From assembly GCF_000970305.1 (NCBI RefSeq), contig NZ_CP009517.1:3224001-3288000 (forward strand): a stretch of DNA of 64,000 nucleotides, read 5' to 3'. The position numbers were made by a program, and so were the translations under genes. This DNA is from Methanosarcina barkeri 3. GTDB lineage: Archaea; Halobacteriota; Methanosarcinia; Methanosarcinales; Methanosarcinaceae. The notes below the pieces were generated by a model. It searched no databases, was not told the DNA's origin, and was given only the letters and a program-made list of their open reading frames with translations. Shown piece by piece: positions 1 to 8,948 of the stretch; positions within the stretch are counted from its first letter, which is position 1, and each line of letters starts with the position of its first letter.

Positions 1-298
1 CTGGAATCTCATAATCAAAACCAAAGGAATCAGCATCTATTTTTGTCATCAGCGCCTCAGTCCCTAAATCTGAACCAGAGTCATTGGTAAATGATATATT
101 GGCGTGATCGACAGAGTTATTGAAATCGGCCATGATATTTACAACGTCTCCAGGCCTGAAAGGACCGGTTTCGTTGTAAGTAACATTAGCACTCATATTT
201 CCTATATCAAAATGTATTGGTTCTGCAAATGCGCATCCTATCCCTGATAAAAGGAATATAATGAATATCGCACTTAATTGTATCAATCTTTGTTTCAT
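1..298 (-). CDS. Secreted protein, 5' portion only (runs off window)
   Basis: The reading frame starts at ATG 298-296 and stays open to the window edge, giving 99 codons. The N-terminus is a clear signal peptide: Met-Lys-Gln-Arg, a hydrophobic stretch, then Gly-Cys-Ala-Phe-Ala before Glu-Pro, which suits cleavage after Ala-Phe-Ala. The mature part (FDIGNMSANVTYNETGPF onward, with PGDVVN) is rich in Asn, Asp, Ser and Thr and looks like a beta-sandwich surface domain. The C-terminus lies outside the window, so neither family nor anchor can be named. The upstream region to about 1.2 kb contains no other gene. Confidence 0.7.
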   Translation of the reverse strand, partial: MKQRLIQLSAIFIIFLLSGIGCAFAEPIHFDIGNMSANVTYNETGPFRPGDVVNIMADFNNSVDHANISFTNDSGSDLGTEALMTKIDADSFGFDYEIP

Positions 299-1239
299 AT
301 TTTACACCTAGATTCCGCAAATATCCAATTTTTCGTCCAGTTTAAACATCATAGATCTTTGTTAATAATATTAGTAAGTAAGATATAGCAGATCCCAGCT
401 ATTTAAACGATTTAGACAAACAGTAAATTAATATATACATAGTTAGAGGTTTTTAGTTTAAATAAATTAATACTGTCTGTTTACTGTAAATTAGATTTTA
501 CCCCTATTTGGTAACCCAACCCCCTCTATATAATTAAATTGATATTTAAACTGATATTTTTGTTTGTTCGGTTGACAAGAAACCCAACGCTTCTCCGAAC
601 TCATTTTTGGTAGAAGTGGGGTAACATTTAATCCTGATGCGGCAAGTATTAACTTTTTTGTTCTTGCTGCTCAGGGAAGCTGATAGTCCTGTTTTTGTGT
701 CAGTGTTGACAGACAACCCTAAACATTAGACACGTACCCGCTATCGAAAGGCGAAGATTTATTATGAGCTAAACTTTTACTTACTGCAATCTTTTAATTT
801 TAATGCTGGGCACATATCTTTGTATATTATCTTAGGATGATAATATAGCTAAGATTACACTATAACTGATATAAATCTTTCTGACAGAATAGAATAATTA
901 AATTTAATTAGTGCTAAAAAAGAATCTCATGTATATTAATAGAAACTTTTTGAATTTTATATAGGATTAAGGATTTTTTTTAGAAATATTAGATTATTTT
1001 TGTTCTTATTTGCATTTTTAACTACTTTAATTGCGTAAAAATAGAACCTATGTGTAGAAGATTTATAGATTAAAAGATTTTGTTTTGAAAAACATTTAAG
1101 AAACTTTTCAAGTTGGGAACAAAGAAACCCACTGAACTAAAGAAGTAACATTATTTTTATTAAAATCAAAGCTGACAAACTTAAAGTGTGAAAAATACAT
1201 AGCTTAATAAAAACATTTTTATGCGAAAAGGATGGGGGT
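299..1239. other. AT-rich intergenic region, no gene seen
   Basis: About 940 bases lie between the divergent genes on either side. I see no RNA gene, repeat array or convincing ORF. A short open stretch near 595-688 on the plus strand has coding-like codons but no start and stops quickly; it could be a gene remnant. Confidence 0.5.
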
Positions 1240-1305
1240 ATTAAAATTCGATACACTTTCCAGAACTCTACTGAATTTCCAGTTCAAAGAGACTTTATTC
1301 AGGAT

Positions 1306-2373
1306 ATGCAGGCTTTTATAGCGATTTCGAAGGAAGTTATACCTCTGGAAAAATCAGCTATTACAATAAAAGATGAAAATCGAGAAAAGTTGGCAGCCTT
1401 TGAAGAAAGGGTTGAAGAAATAGACCTGTTTGATAAAGAAATGAGGAACTGTGTTGAAACCCACACAGCCGGAGTAGATGTAGCTGAACTTCTTGAGATC
1501 AAAGAGAAAATTCTTGAGACCTCTTCAAGTCTGGCATTGACAAAGAAAAACGAAAAATTTGCCGAACTCGACAAAGAGAACAAACTGGACTTAATGGAAA
1601 TGCAGCAGCTTGATACAAGGATACTTTCAGTCCTTGGCCCCTTTTTTGAAGACAGCATCTACGGAGCCCAAAATATGTGTTATGCTTTCATAGAAGATAA
1701 AGCGCTGAGGGGGAAACAGGTGGGCCTTGTTGACAACCTGCAATACGAGTTTGACCTTTTTTTCACACAAGACACCTTGAAGGTAAAAGACCTGGAAAAC
1801 CTGACTTTGCCTATATGGTCTAAGAGCGGGATTTTATCCAGAGAGGAGAAAGTAAAGAAACTCGATGTATCCGACTTCTATATAAAGAACATTAAGTCTG
1901 AGAAAAATAGCCTGGAAGCCGTACTTGAAGACAAGGATAAGGAAAACAGGTTCAACATTTCTTCGGATGAGAAAACTTTCCTAGTTATGCATAGGAATTA
2001 CGAGATCACACAAGATAAAGAACTCGCTGCTGAATTAAACAGGGACTCGGTCAGTGCGTTTATAACAAAGCTAAAGGGATTTTTCACCGAATTCGTAGGA
2101 TCGAAAAGGCTTATTAATATCACACTTGACGGGAAAAACGCAATTGAAGAAAACAGAATTTTTGACTGCTTGAAACTAATTGCTTCCATATATGGAAGAC
2201 TGGTAACGGAGTGCCTTGAAAAAGGATATACTGAAGGAGAAATTACCATCAAGATTGAAGAACCTGGGGGAACGAGGACAGAGAAATACCTTGAAAAGTC
2301 GGAAATTGCGAGAGAGCTGTCAACTATTGGAAAGGAAGGGGAAGAACTGGCTATTCTCCTGAGAGTTAAGTAG
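1306..2373 (+). CDS. Hypothetical protein, possibly starting upstream at an ATT codon
   Basis: Soluble, charged, alpha-helical protein of 355 residues from the first ATG, with no membrane segment or motif I recognise. The frame stays open upstream with protein-like sequence (RYTFQNSTEFPVQRDFIQD) to an ATT at 1246-1248, which sits seven bases after a GGGGG block (1234-1238). The cdc48 gene at 34422 has the same leader (ATGGGGGTATTA) before its TTG start, so translation may begin at ATT 1246 and add 20 residues. A one-base loss in the G run after ATG 1232 is the alternative. Neighbours give no clue to function. Confidence 0.75.
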   Translation: MQAFIAISKEVIPLEKSAITIKDENREKLAAFEERVEEIDLFDKEMRNCVETHTAGVDVAELLEIKEKILETSSSLALTKKNEKFAELDKENKLDLMEMQQLDTRILSVLGPFFEDSIYGAQNMCYAFIEDKALRGKQVGLVDNLQYEFDLFFTQDTLKVKDLENLTLPIWSKSGILSREEKVKKLDVSDFYIKNIKSEKNSLEAVLEDKDKENRFNISSDEKTFLVMHRNYEITQDKELAAELNRDSVSAFITKLKGFFTEFVGSKRLINITLDGKNAIEENRIFDCLKLIASIYGRLVTECLEKGYTEGEITIKIEEPGGTRTEKYLEKSEIARELSTIGKEGEELAILLRVK

Positions 2374-2834
2374 GCCTGAGAAAAAAATAGGCAGGCAAGA
2401 AGGAGAGATCCTGTTATTACAAGCCCAGGTTAATGTTGAATTCTGAAACGTTACCATGCCAAAAGCTCAAGAGGCTCCAAATTGACGAAAGCTTGAATAG
2501 CTCGGAAAGCAGTAAGCACCTTAAAAGTATAGTGACAACCTCCTCAAACCAAAAAGGTTCAAATGTCCTAATAATTATTACTTTCCAAATTTAAGAGTCT
2601 GATTACTCTTATTTTACTTTTGCAGTCGGACTATCTTTCTTAGAGATACTACGGATACTGTGTATCTTTATAACCATCATCCGGATCAGCAGTTTACTTT
2701 GCTTCTGGCAGAAAGGAGCTACAAATGATTTCAAAAACTGCTTAATTGAAATCGAGGTGAAAGCAACCGTATTAAGAGATGAGAAAGAAAAGAAAGTCCA
2801 GTAGAACATATCTTAATGACTAACAGATCTTGCT
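2374..2834. other. Intergenic region, nothing recognised
   Basis: A gap of 460 bases between the hypothetical gene and the insertion element. A short minus-strand frame (2609-2809) lacks a ribosome-binding site and resembles no protein family, so I do not call it. Confidence 0.4.
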
Positions 2835-2924
2835 AACTGATTTATTAACTGATTTATTAACTGATTGGTGCTCCATTATTATATAGTTGATATTTATATA
2901 TTAGATATAATATAATAATATTTA

Positions 2925-3365
2925 ATGGGTAAAAGAGGACCAAAACCAAAATTCACTGGCGTTTCCTGTCCAAACAAAGATTGTAAATTTCATGGTATTT
3001 CTGGAAAGAATAATATCGTAGGTAACGGCACATATCAAATCAAGAACAGGAGTGTTCATAAATACATCTGCCGCGAATGCGGCAGAGTATTCAACGATCG
3101 AACAGACACTTTCTTTGACAATCTTCGTAAGGATGAATTCATCATTAAGTTAGCTTTGAAAATGGCTATTAGAGGAATGTCAAATGAAGGTATTGCAGAT
3201 GTGCTGGAAATTCAACCAGTTACAGTCAGTAATTGGTTATCTCGTGCAGCAAAACAATGTGATAATGTAAATGAAGATTTGATGAAAGATATCAATGTTT
3301 CTAGAGTTGAGATGGACGAGCTGTGGGTAATAATAAAAAAAAGTTGCTCCAAGAAGCAAAGTTGA
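2925..3365 (+). CDS. IS1-family transposase, N-terminal frame (zinc finger and HTH)
   Basis: Residues 14-50 hold a Cys4 zinc finger (CPNKDCKFHG, then YICRECGRVFNDRT) followed by a helix-turn-helix (about 75-110, RGMSNEGIADVLEIQPVTVS), as in IS1 InsA. The frame then enters the catalytic part (VEMDELW, with the first catalytic Asp) before stopping. The stop follows a run of eight A (3335-3342). The catalytic remainder continues in another frame from about 3343. Either the A run is a slippage site or a one-base indel has broken a single-ORF transposase; related archaeal IS1 elements often have one ORF. Confidence 0.8.
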   Translation: MGKRGPKPKFTGVSCPNKDCKFHGISGKNNIVGNGTYQIKNRSVHKYICRECGRVFNDRTDTFFDNLRKDEFIIKLALKMAIRGMSNEGIADVLEIQPVTVSNWLSRAAKQCDNVNEDLMKDINVSRVEMDELWVIIKKSCSKKQS

Positions 3366-3381
3366 AGATGATGGAGCATGG

Positions 3382-4017
3382 ATGTGGGTAAGCTTTGCAC
3401 CTGAATCAAGGCTAATAATTGATTTTAAAATTGGACCAAGAAAACAGTATGTAGCAGACGAACTGATAGAGGGTACAGATAAACGTCTTTCAGATTCAAA
3501 ACCCATTTTCGTTACAGATGGATTAAAGTTCTATTCTGAAGCTCTTTTGAAAAAATACGGAGAATGGATGGAGTTTCCTAGAACAGGAAAGAGAGGAAGA
3601 CCAAAGAAACCAAGATTAGTAGCCAGTAAAAACCTGAAATATGCTCAAGTTATCAAAAATAGGAAAGGGAAGAAGCTCCATAAAGTTGAAAAGAAAGTTG
3701 TTTTCGGTGAAAGTATTGATCAAAAAAGAATATCAACGAGTTTACTGGAAAGACAAAACCTAACTTTCAGACAAGACAACAATAGAATCTCAAGGAAAAC
3801 AATAGGCTTTTCCAAGAAAACCAAATACTTGTTCAACCAAATGAAGCTTTATATTACTCATTTTAATTTTTGCAGGAATCATATGGGATTAACAAAAGAA
3901 AAGGAAGATGGAGTCTTTGAGAAAAAGACGCCTGCACAAGAGTCTGGAATTACTAAGAAAAAATGGTCACTCATAGAATTATTAAATTATAAGTCGACAA
4001 AAATATCAACTAATTAA
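3382..4017 (+). CDS. IS1-family transposase, C-terminal catalytic frame
   Basis: This frame is open from 3337 and carries the rest of the DDE nuclease: WMWVSFAPESRLIIDF, then the second catalytic Asp in PIFVTDGLKFY, and the RISTSLLERQNLTFRQDNNR region typical of IS1 InsB. The protein from the internal ATG at 3382 is unlikely to be made alone. It should be joined to the upstream frame at the A8 run; in codon phase this needs +1 or -2, not the -1 shift used by E. coli IS1. If no slippage occurs, this copy is inactive. Confidence 0.8.
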   Translation: MWVSFAPESRLIIDFKIGPRKQYVADELIEGTDKRLSDSKPIFVTDGLKFYSEALLKKYGEWMEFPRTGKRGRPKKPRLVASKNLKYAQVIKNRKGKKLHKVEKKVVFGESIDQKRISTSLLERQNLTFRQDNNRISRKTIGFSKKTKYLFNQMKLYITHFNFCRNHMGLTKEKEDGVFEKKTPAQESGITKKKWSLIELLNYKSTKISTN

Positions 4018-4029
4018 TAAAGGAGCACC

Positions 4030-4169
4030 AACTGATTTATTAACTGATTTATTAACTGATTTATTAACTGATTTATTAACTGATTTATTAACTGATTTAT
4101 TAACTGTTTTATTAACTGATTTATTAACTGATTTATTAACTGATTTATTAACTGATTTATTAACTGATT
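4030..4169. repeat. 12-bp minisatellite (AACTGATTTATT), right part
   Basis: Nearly twelve head-to-tail copies of AACTGATTTATT, one with a T substitution (AACTGTTTTATT near 4104). Two and two-thirds further copies lie left of the insertion element (2835-2866). The array therefore predates the insertion. Reading frames across it (NKSV repeats) are artefacts. Confidence 0.95.
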
Positions 4170-4383
4170 TTCCGTAGAGTGCCGTACCACGGATATCATC
4201 GATAATAGCTGGTTGAAGAACCACAACGTTGGGACATAAATTTCACCCGCAAGTTTATGACGGTATTTGACTATACAGGTTAGGTCTTTGACTACCCGAC
4301 CTTATATACTCCGCTTCTTCTACCATCAGAAATAATAGAACAATTAAGAACAATAGTTTATAAAATTCATTACTTAGGCGTCA

Positions 4384-4624
4384 ATGATAGTCACGCTAAT
4401 AAAGAGCAGGAAATCCTTATTCAGAAGCAAACCCGAAAGATATCTACTGGTAGCTACTATGCTCATTGTAGTCCTTACTCTTTGCTTCCCATTAACTCCT
4501 TTTGCAGAACTCTTAGAGTTTAAACCTCTTCCTTAAAGGTTATTTTAATTATTGTAGCTATAATAGGACCTTAATCTTCGTGATTGAGATAGTAGAGAAC
4601 TTATGTAAAAAGGTAAAGTTTTGA
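4384..4624 (+). pseudogene. Remnant of a P-type cation ATPase C-terminus
   Basis: The first open piece reads TLIKSRKSLFRSKPERYLL then LTLCFPLTPFAELLEFKPLP, the usual last-helices pattern of Mg/Ca-type P-type ATPases. After a TAA the sequence continues as KVILIIVAIIG, and after a further frame change as LIFVIEIVENLCKKVKF and a stop, again matching the C-terminal helix and basic tail of this family. Catalytic domains are absent. It lies just beyond the minisatellite, so the gene was probably destroyed by rearrangement there. Confidence 0.65.
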
Positions 4625-4679
4625 GAGTTACCTGCACTGACAGCTATACTGACAGGAGAAAACCCGGTTTACCTTGAAG

Positions 4680-4904
4680 TTACTCTGACTTGTCTTCATC
4701 ATAACCTTTCCCATCCGGTAGAAAAGGAGTGAAGATAACTATCGTAAATAGTAACAAAAAAGTTCCGTACATTTTGGTCGTCGCCTCAAACGTAGCATAG
4801 AAAATGAAAATCACAATCATGACCCAGATAATGAAACTAAGCTGAAGAGCAATTTTTACTCTAGATATATTTTCCGCACTTTTGCTCAACAAAATCCCCC
4901 TCAA
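4680..4904 (-). CDS. Small two-helix membrane protein
   Basis: A 74-residue protein with two hydrophobic segments (about residues 20-38 and 46-61), a charged N-terminus and an acidic tail ending in GKGYDEDKSE. It starts with TTG, chosen because GGAGGGG lies six bases upstream. No family is recognised. It stands alone between the ATPase remnant and an AT-rich repeat region. Confidence 0.5.
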   Translation of the reverse strand: MRGILLSKSAENISRVKIALQLSFIIWVMIVIFIFYATFEATTKMYGTFLLLFTIVIFTPFLPDGKGYDEDKSE

Positions 4905-5160
4905 AGAATCCCCTCCGAAATCCTAATTAAAAATGATTCTCAATTGGATAAATAGGTGTTTATTTTAAAGAAAGCTCTGGAGATCTCGAAAAATATGAAT
5001 TTGAAAACTCTTTAAAGAACCTTCAGGGGCCACCGTAAACCCCGAACTAGAGGAAGTTAAAGGCTTCAAGTTACCATTATTCGACATCATGCAACATGAA
5101 TCCAATTTTATAAACCTGGTAACTTGACTCCATAATCATATAGTTGGACATATAAATAAC

Positions 5161-5257
5161 GGCTCTACAAAAACCCTGTAAAAAATTTTAGGCTATGTAG
5201 AAACTTTGAAATAAAAGATTTTCGGCTCTGTAGAAATCCTCTATAATAAAGGGTTTT
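5161..5257. repeat. Degenerate ~31-bp tandem repeat (GGCTCTGTAGAAATCC type)
   Basis: Three related units begin at 5161 (GGCTCTACAAAAACC), 5191 (GGCTATGTAGAAAC) and 5224 (GGCTCTGTAGAAATCC). They may be eroded insertion-sequence ends. No reading frame crosses them. Confidence 0.6.
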
Positions 5258-5291
5258 CATTAATTTGAACTCACTAACTTTGACATGTTTT

Positions 5292-5333
5292 CACCTACCT
5301 ATTTCAGCTCATTATAGCTGATTTAGATAGGTG
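5292..5333 (-). terminator. Stem-loop downstream of the radical SAM gene
   Basis: CACCTACCTATTTCAGC pairs with GCTGATTTAGATAGGTG across an eight-base loop, with three mismatched positions. It lies about 45 bases after the stop of the minus-strand gene at 5379. It could end that transcript, or be a leftover mobile-element end given the adjacent repeats. Confidence 0.45.
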
Positions 5334-5378
5334 TTCCACAGGCCTAAATAGCAAATTAGTATTAAAATTAAAAGGCTA

Positions 5379-7088
5379 TTAAATCTCAATAAACCGGAGC
5401 AAGTTATTTCCTTCACTTACTCGCCTGAGAAAGTCTTCTCTATCAGTGTAGGGGATTCCGGCAACTATTGAGTCCGCAGATTTCCTTCCAAGCCCGGGAA
5501 GCTCTCTAATGAGATTATGAGAAGCGGTGTTAATATATAGAGGATAAGGTATGCCGGTAATCGAACGCATTCCATGACCTGTGACAGTAACATCAGTAAC
5601 TTTCCGCAAAGGCAGAAAAGCGGGAATTCCAACTAGCAAAGGGTATGAACCAAGCTGCCTCCCAAAAGTAATTCCTTTTTCGTGTATTTCACACATGACA
5701 TCCCTGAGTATGGTACCTTCAGGCACTACACGCCGTAACATTGGAAGGTCAATGTTCTTCCTTACCCGTGCCTTGTAGTCCAGAAAGAGCTTCTTATGCT
5801 TTCTTGCAGCTTCGTCTTTTCCGTAGATTGGGGTTCCGGGAAAAGCCATGACCTGGCGGATATTGATTCTGCGAAGTAGCAGTCCAGAATCGAGTACTTC
5901 ATTCAGGAAATCGTAATTGAGCTGGAAAGTTTTCTTGGACTCTCCCATCAGTCCATGAACGAAATTAATCCCCGGAAGGATTTCGGGAAGCCCATTTGCG
6001 CCTTGAACAGCTCCAAATCTATTTACAAGTTTGATTGCTTCAAAGACTTCTTCAGGGGTTGCCTTAAGGGAATTAGCTTCAATTACTGCCCTGTCGGCAC
6101 TCTCCATTCCAAAAGCTGCTACATCCCCTGCTGTATGATATTTAATTATAGTCTTTAGAATCTGTTCAGATTCTTCAGGATAAGTTGCAAGCGTAATCGG
6201 GTTTGCATTGTCCATGTGGAGCACAGACAGTTCCGGAGCCGAGTTTCGGATTCCTCTGTAGAGCCTTTCAATAGCATCTGGATCAGGTTTTGGAACAGGT
6301 CCTCCAGCGTCCTTACCGTGATAGGAAAAAAGGTCCGGCTGCCTGCCTATTCTGAAATAGCGGGCACCGTAGGAGTAAAGGGTGGATACTTCCAAAATTA
6401 CGTCCTCAATAGGTCGGTAGTCAGAAGTCCCGTAAAAAGGTTCTGTGCAGAAAGAACAATGAACCTGTCTACCGCAACCCCTGTATGTCTCAAGCTCACA
6501 CATGCAGTAAGGATAATCAGGGTGCTGCCTGATCAAAAAAGCTCCCCTGGGACCCCAGCGCCCGATTTCGGCTACTGTCCTGAAACGATGCTCTACAGTC
6601 TCAGGATTTTGGAGCCTAGCAGGAAAACTTCCGATAATATCGTCCATAAAAAGATCATAGACAAAAGCCTCGAGGTCCATTCTGGCAAGCACCGCATCTG
6701 AGAAGTTTATTCCATCTTCAGCACCTTTTGCAGCCCTTCCGCCTTCCCCACTGAAACCGAGCCTTATAGGCCCACCTATAACTTTTAACCCGTGTGAAGC
6801 TCGAAAAATTGTCTCGATTTCCCTGAGTGTAATTGGTGAAGCGCGAAGATATTTACCTGGCACCGTCATGCCTGCTATAATGATAACAAGGTCTGCTTTT
6901 TCTGTAAGTTCCCCTGCTCCAGGAGGGTTTTCTCGGAGGGTGTCAATGGTCAGATAGTGAATGTCATTTTCGGAAAGCCCGCGTTCTCTGAGAGCGCCTG
7001 CTATATAACGCGGATAAGGAGAAAGGTAGGGAGGAACCCCAAGACAGGCAGGTTCATCCACATAGCCGTCTATAATAAGTGCTTTCAT
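5379..7088 (-). CDS. Radical SAM protein with C-terminal helix-hairpin-helix (COG1031 type)
   Basis: A 569-residue protein. Residues 1-180 resemble a cobalamin-binding-like fold without an obvious cobalamin-binding His motif. The Fe-S cluster site is C205-x5-C211-x2-C214 (GCGRQVHCSFC), wider than the usual Cx3Cx2C. The radical SAM barrel follows to about residue 440. The C-terminus carries a helix-hairpin-helix (RELPGLGRKSADSIVAG), usually a nucleic-acid contact. This order matches COG1031, an archaeal family annotated as Fe-S oxidoreductase of unknown reaction; RNA or DNA modification is an inference from the HhH. It appears to be a single-gene unit. Confidence 0.85.
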   Translation of the reverse strand: MKALIIDGYVDEPACLGVPPYLSPYPRYIAGALRERGLSENDIHYLTIDTLRENPPGAGELTEKADLVIIIAGMTVPGKYLRASPITLREIETIFRASHGLKVIGGPIRLGFSGEGGRAAKGAEDGINFSDAVLARMDLEAFVYDLFMDDIIGSFPARLQNPETVEHRFRTVAEIGRWGPRGAFLIRQHPDYPYCMCELETYRGCGRQVHCSFCTEPFYGTSDYRPIEDVILEVSTLYSYGARYFRIGRQPDLFSYHGKDAGGPVPKPDPDAIERLYRGIRNSAPELSVLHMDNANPITLATYPEESEQILKTIIKYHTAGDVAAFGMESADRAVIEANSLKATPEEVFEAIKLVNRFGAVQGANGLPEILPGINFVHGLMGESKKTFQLNYDFLNEVLDSGLLLRRINIRQVMAFPGTPIYGKDEAARKHKKLFLDYKARVRKNIDLPMLRRVVPEGTILRDVMCEIHEKGITFGRQLGSYPLLVGIPAFLPLRKVTDVTVTGHGMRSITGIPYPLYINTASHNLIRELPGLGRKSADSIVAGIPYTDREDFLRRVSEGNNLLRFIEI

Positions 7089-7142
7089 GTTAATTCTTGT
7101 TTCCTTTGCTTGATGAAGTATATAGTCCAGTCAGATACAATC

Positions 7143-7268
7143 CAGTCAGATATAAGTTACAGGTGAATTACAAGTAAGTTAAGGCCAGTCAGATATAAGT
7201 TACAGGTGAATTACAAGTAAGTTAAGGCCAGTCAGATATAAGTTACAGTGAACTACAAGTAGTTAAGG
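7143..7268. repeat. 43-bp tandem repeat upstream of the radical SAM gene
   Basis: Exact 43-bp copies start at 7143 and 7186 (CAGTCAGATATAAGTTACAG...), and a third starting at 7229 loses bases. They lie 55-180 bases upstream of the start at 7088, so they occupy its promoter or leader region. Confidence 0.9.
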
Positions 7269-7514
7269 TAGTTATAGGTAAACTACGGATAAACCGTAGA
7301 TGACACCAAAAATTTCTGCGTTCACCACTGTTTTCTTTGTCGGTACGGTTAAGAAATTCAAGCTTTTCCTAAGCTTAATCCATAGTAAAAATGCCAGAAG
7401 CCATGTGAAGGCATCTATGCAAGAGGAATAAAGAAAATAGATACATAGAAAAAAAATAATAGGAAAAAAATACTAGTTAAAAAGTAAGAGAATAAGAATT
7501 CAAAAAGTAATTAG

Positions 7515-7588
7515 GGCCGGGACCGAGAATCGAACTCGGGTCGTAGCCTCCACAGGGCCACAGGATGGACCTCTACCCTACCCCGGCC
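7515..7588 (-). tRNA. tRNA-His (GTG)
   Basis: A complete cloverleaf on the minus strand: acceptor GCCGGGG/TCCCGGC, D arm GGGTAGAGGTCCATCC, anticodon arm TGGCC-CTGTGGA-GGCTA with anticodon GTG, and T arm with GTTCGATTC. The extra 5' G (position -1) typical of tRNA-His is encoded. CCA is not encoded. Confidence 0.95.
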
Positions 7589-7750
7589 ACAGGGTCTGGC
7601 ACTTCAGATTGAAGCAAGCTATAGAAGGAGTTTTTTTATATAAAGTTTTTGCCGGAAAGGACAGGGGACACTTCTCAGGAAAAGAAAAGCTTCTGCCTTC
7701 CGGCTCTCAATACGTACAAAGTTCGGCTAAAAGTTCTTTCTGGATCGGTA

Positions 7751-8533
7751 TTAGAGTTCTTTAAGCTTTTCAAGGGCAAGCTTTGCAGCCTTTTCTCCCG
7801 AGAGAAGCATGCCTCCGAAAACCGGGCCCATTCTTGGGGAGCAGGTTGCGGCATTTGCAGCCATGCCAGCAACTATCAGGCCCGGATAGATTTCCTTGGT
7901 TGCGTCAACAGCCAGGCGCTCGCCGACCTCTGACCACATTGGTTTTTCTCCAAGCTTTCCGAGGTTTCCGATTTTTGCATTGGGAATTTTCCTGAGAATT
8001 GTATTGCAGACGACAGCATCATGCCCTGTCCCGTCAATTACGAGTTTTGTACGAATCATGAGAGGGTCGACATGCAAGCGCTGTGCTGTGACAGGCCCCC
8101 AGTTTATGACGATTCCGGTAACCTTATCGTTTTCCCGGATCATAACATCCTCAAAGCTCACAAGGTTAAAAACCTCAGCCCCGGCTGAAGTCGCACCAGC
8201 AATCAGCTTCCCGACAGACTCTACGGAATTTGCCACATAGTACCCTGGCTGGTATTCTTTATACCTGATCCCGAAATCATCAAGGATGCGGCAGGCCTCT
8301 TTCTGTACAACGATACGTGGGAACATCATGCCTCCGGCCCACATGCCGCCCCCGAGTGATAACTTTTGTTCGTAAATGGCAACCTTTGCCCCTGCCTCTG
8401 CAAGATACTTTGCAGCCACCAGGTTTGCAGGCCCTCCTCCTATAAGCGCCACATCAACTTCCGTGTAGTCAAGGAAGGTTTTAGAGTACTCATCAAAAAT
8501 TGCCCGTGTGATTATGACTTCGTCAAGTTCCAT
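7751..8533 (-). CDS. thi4: Thi4-family thiazole synthase (sulfide-using type)
   Basis: A 260-residue enzyme of the Thi4 family, which makes the thiazole precursor of thiamine from NAD and glycine. The dinucleotide-binding motif IGGGPANLVA lies at 31-40 and a second glycine-rich site GGGMWAGGMMFPR at 61-73. Fungal Thi4 gives up its own active-site Cys (in a CMDP context) as sulfur donor. Here the matching position is His154 (RLHVDP), as in methanogen enzymes that use free sulfide with iron and act catalytically. No other thiamine gene is adjacent. Confidence 0.9.
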   Translation of the reverse strand: MELDEVIITRAIFDEYSKTFLDYTEVDVALIGGGPANLVAAKYLAEAGAKVAIYEQKLSLGGGMWAGGMMFPRIVVQKEACRILDDFGIRYKEYQPGYYVANSVESVGKLIAGATSAGAEVFNLVSFEDVMIRENDKVTGIVINWGPVTAQRLHVDPLMIRTKLVIDGTGHDAVVCNTILRKIPNAKIGNLGKLGEKPMWSEVGERLAVDATKEIYPGLIVAGMAANAATCSPRMGPVFGGMLLSGEKAAKLALEKLKEL

Positions 8534-8705
8534 TTTAATCTCTCATAAAGCTTCTAAAGTTAAAAGCCCGGAAAACAACCCGGCTTTATCAAGAACAAAT
8601 CAGGAATTATAAACCCAAATTTGTCGTCGTTAAAATTGACATTTTGATTATAGGCATTGCTTTTAAAGTTGTTGGAATCAATGGAAAGGATAGAAGAGCA
8701 GTAGC

Positions 8706-8948
8706 TCAGAGAGAAATTGCTTCAAGAATTAAAATTCCAGCAGTTGTGTAAACCATTAAAAAGTACCATAGTAAAATATTATTTTTTGTTTCGTCTTTCA
8801 AAAACAGGTAAAATATAAAAATCCATATAGGTGAATATTTAGATGCAAAATCAAGTTCAATATGGACTAAATTTTCGGGTACAATAACGAGTACCAAGGT
8901 GCAGGTTGCAGCTACTAAAGATAGTTTTACACCATCAGCTCGAGACAT
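8706..8948 (-). CDS. Small membrane protein of unknown function
   Basis: An 80-residue protein with three hydrophobic stretches (about 8-24, 38-51 and 60-78) separated by short charged loops (FLKDETKNN). It starts at ATG 8948. It is not similar to any family I know. It lies upstream of thi4 in the same orientation but more than 170 bases away, so co-transcription is uncertain. Confidence 0.45.
   Translation of the reverse strand: MSRADGVKLSLVAATCTLVLVIVPENLVHIELDFASKYSPIWIFIFYLFLKDETKNNILLWYFLMVYTTAGILILEAISL

Larger units (their letters stand above)
2867..4029 (+). mobile_element. IS1-family insertion sequence
   Basis: The element of 1163 bp is bounded by imperfect terminal inverted repeats. 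The left end reads GGTGCTCCATTATTATATAG (2867-2886) and the inverted right end reads GGTGCTCCTTTATTAATTAG (ending at 4029). Both ends are flanked by AACTGATT (2859-2866 and 4030-4037), matching the 8-9 bp duplications made by IS1 elements, although the flanks are themselves repeats. It carries a transposase in two reading frames. The insertion splits a 12-bp tandem repeat array. Confidence 0.85.

Noticed and set aside
2609-2809. 66-residue minus-strand frame before the insertion element
   Set aside because: No ribosome-binding site, no family resemblance and composition typical of chance frames.
4006-4226. Two overlapping minus-strand frames of NKSV or INQL repeats
   Set aside because: They are translations of the 12-bp minisatellite, which is open in several frames because the unit is a multiple of three.
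7143-7268. 43-bp direct repeats considered as a CRISPR array
   Set aside because: The copies are contiguous with no unique spacers. The same holds for the other tandem arrays here.
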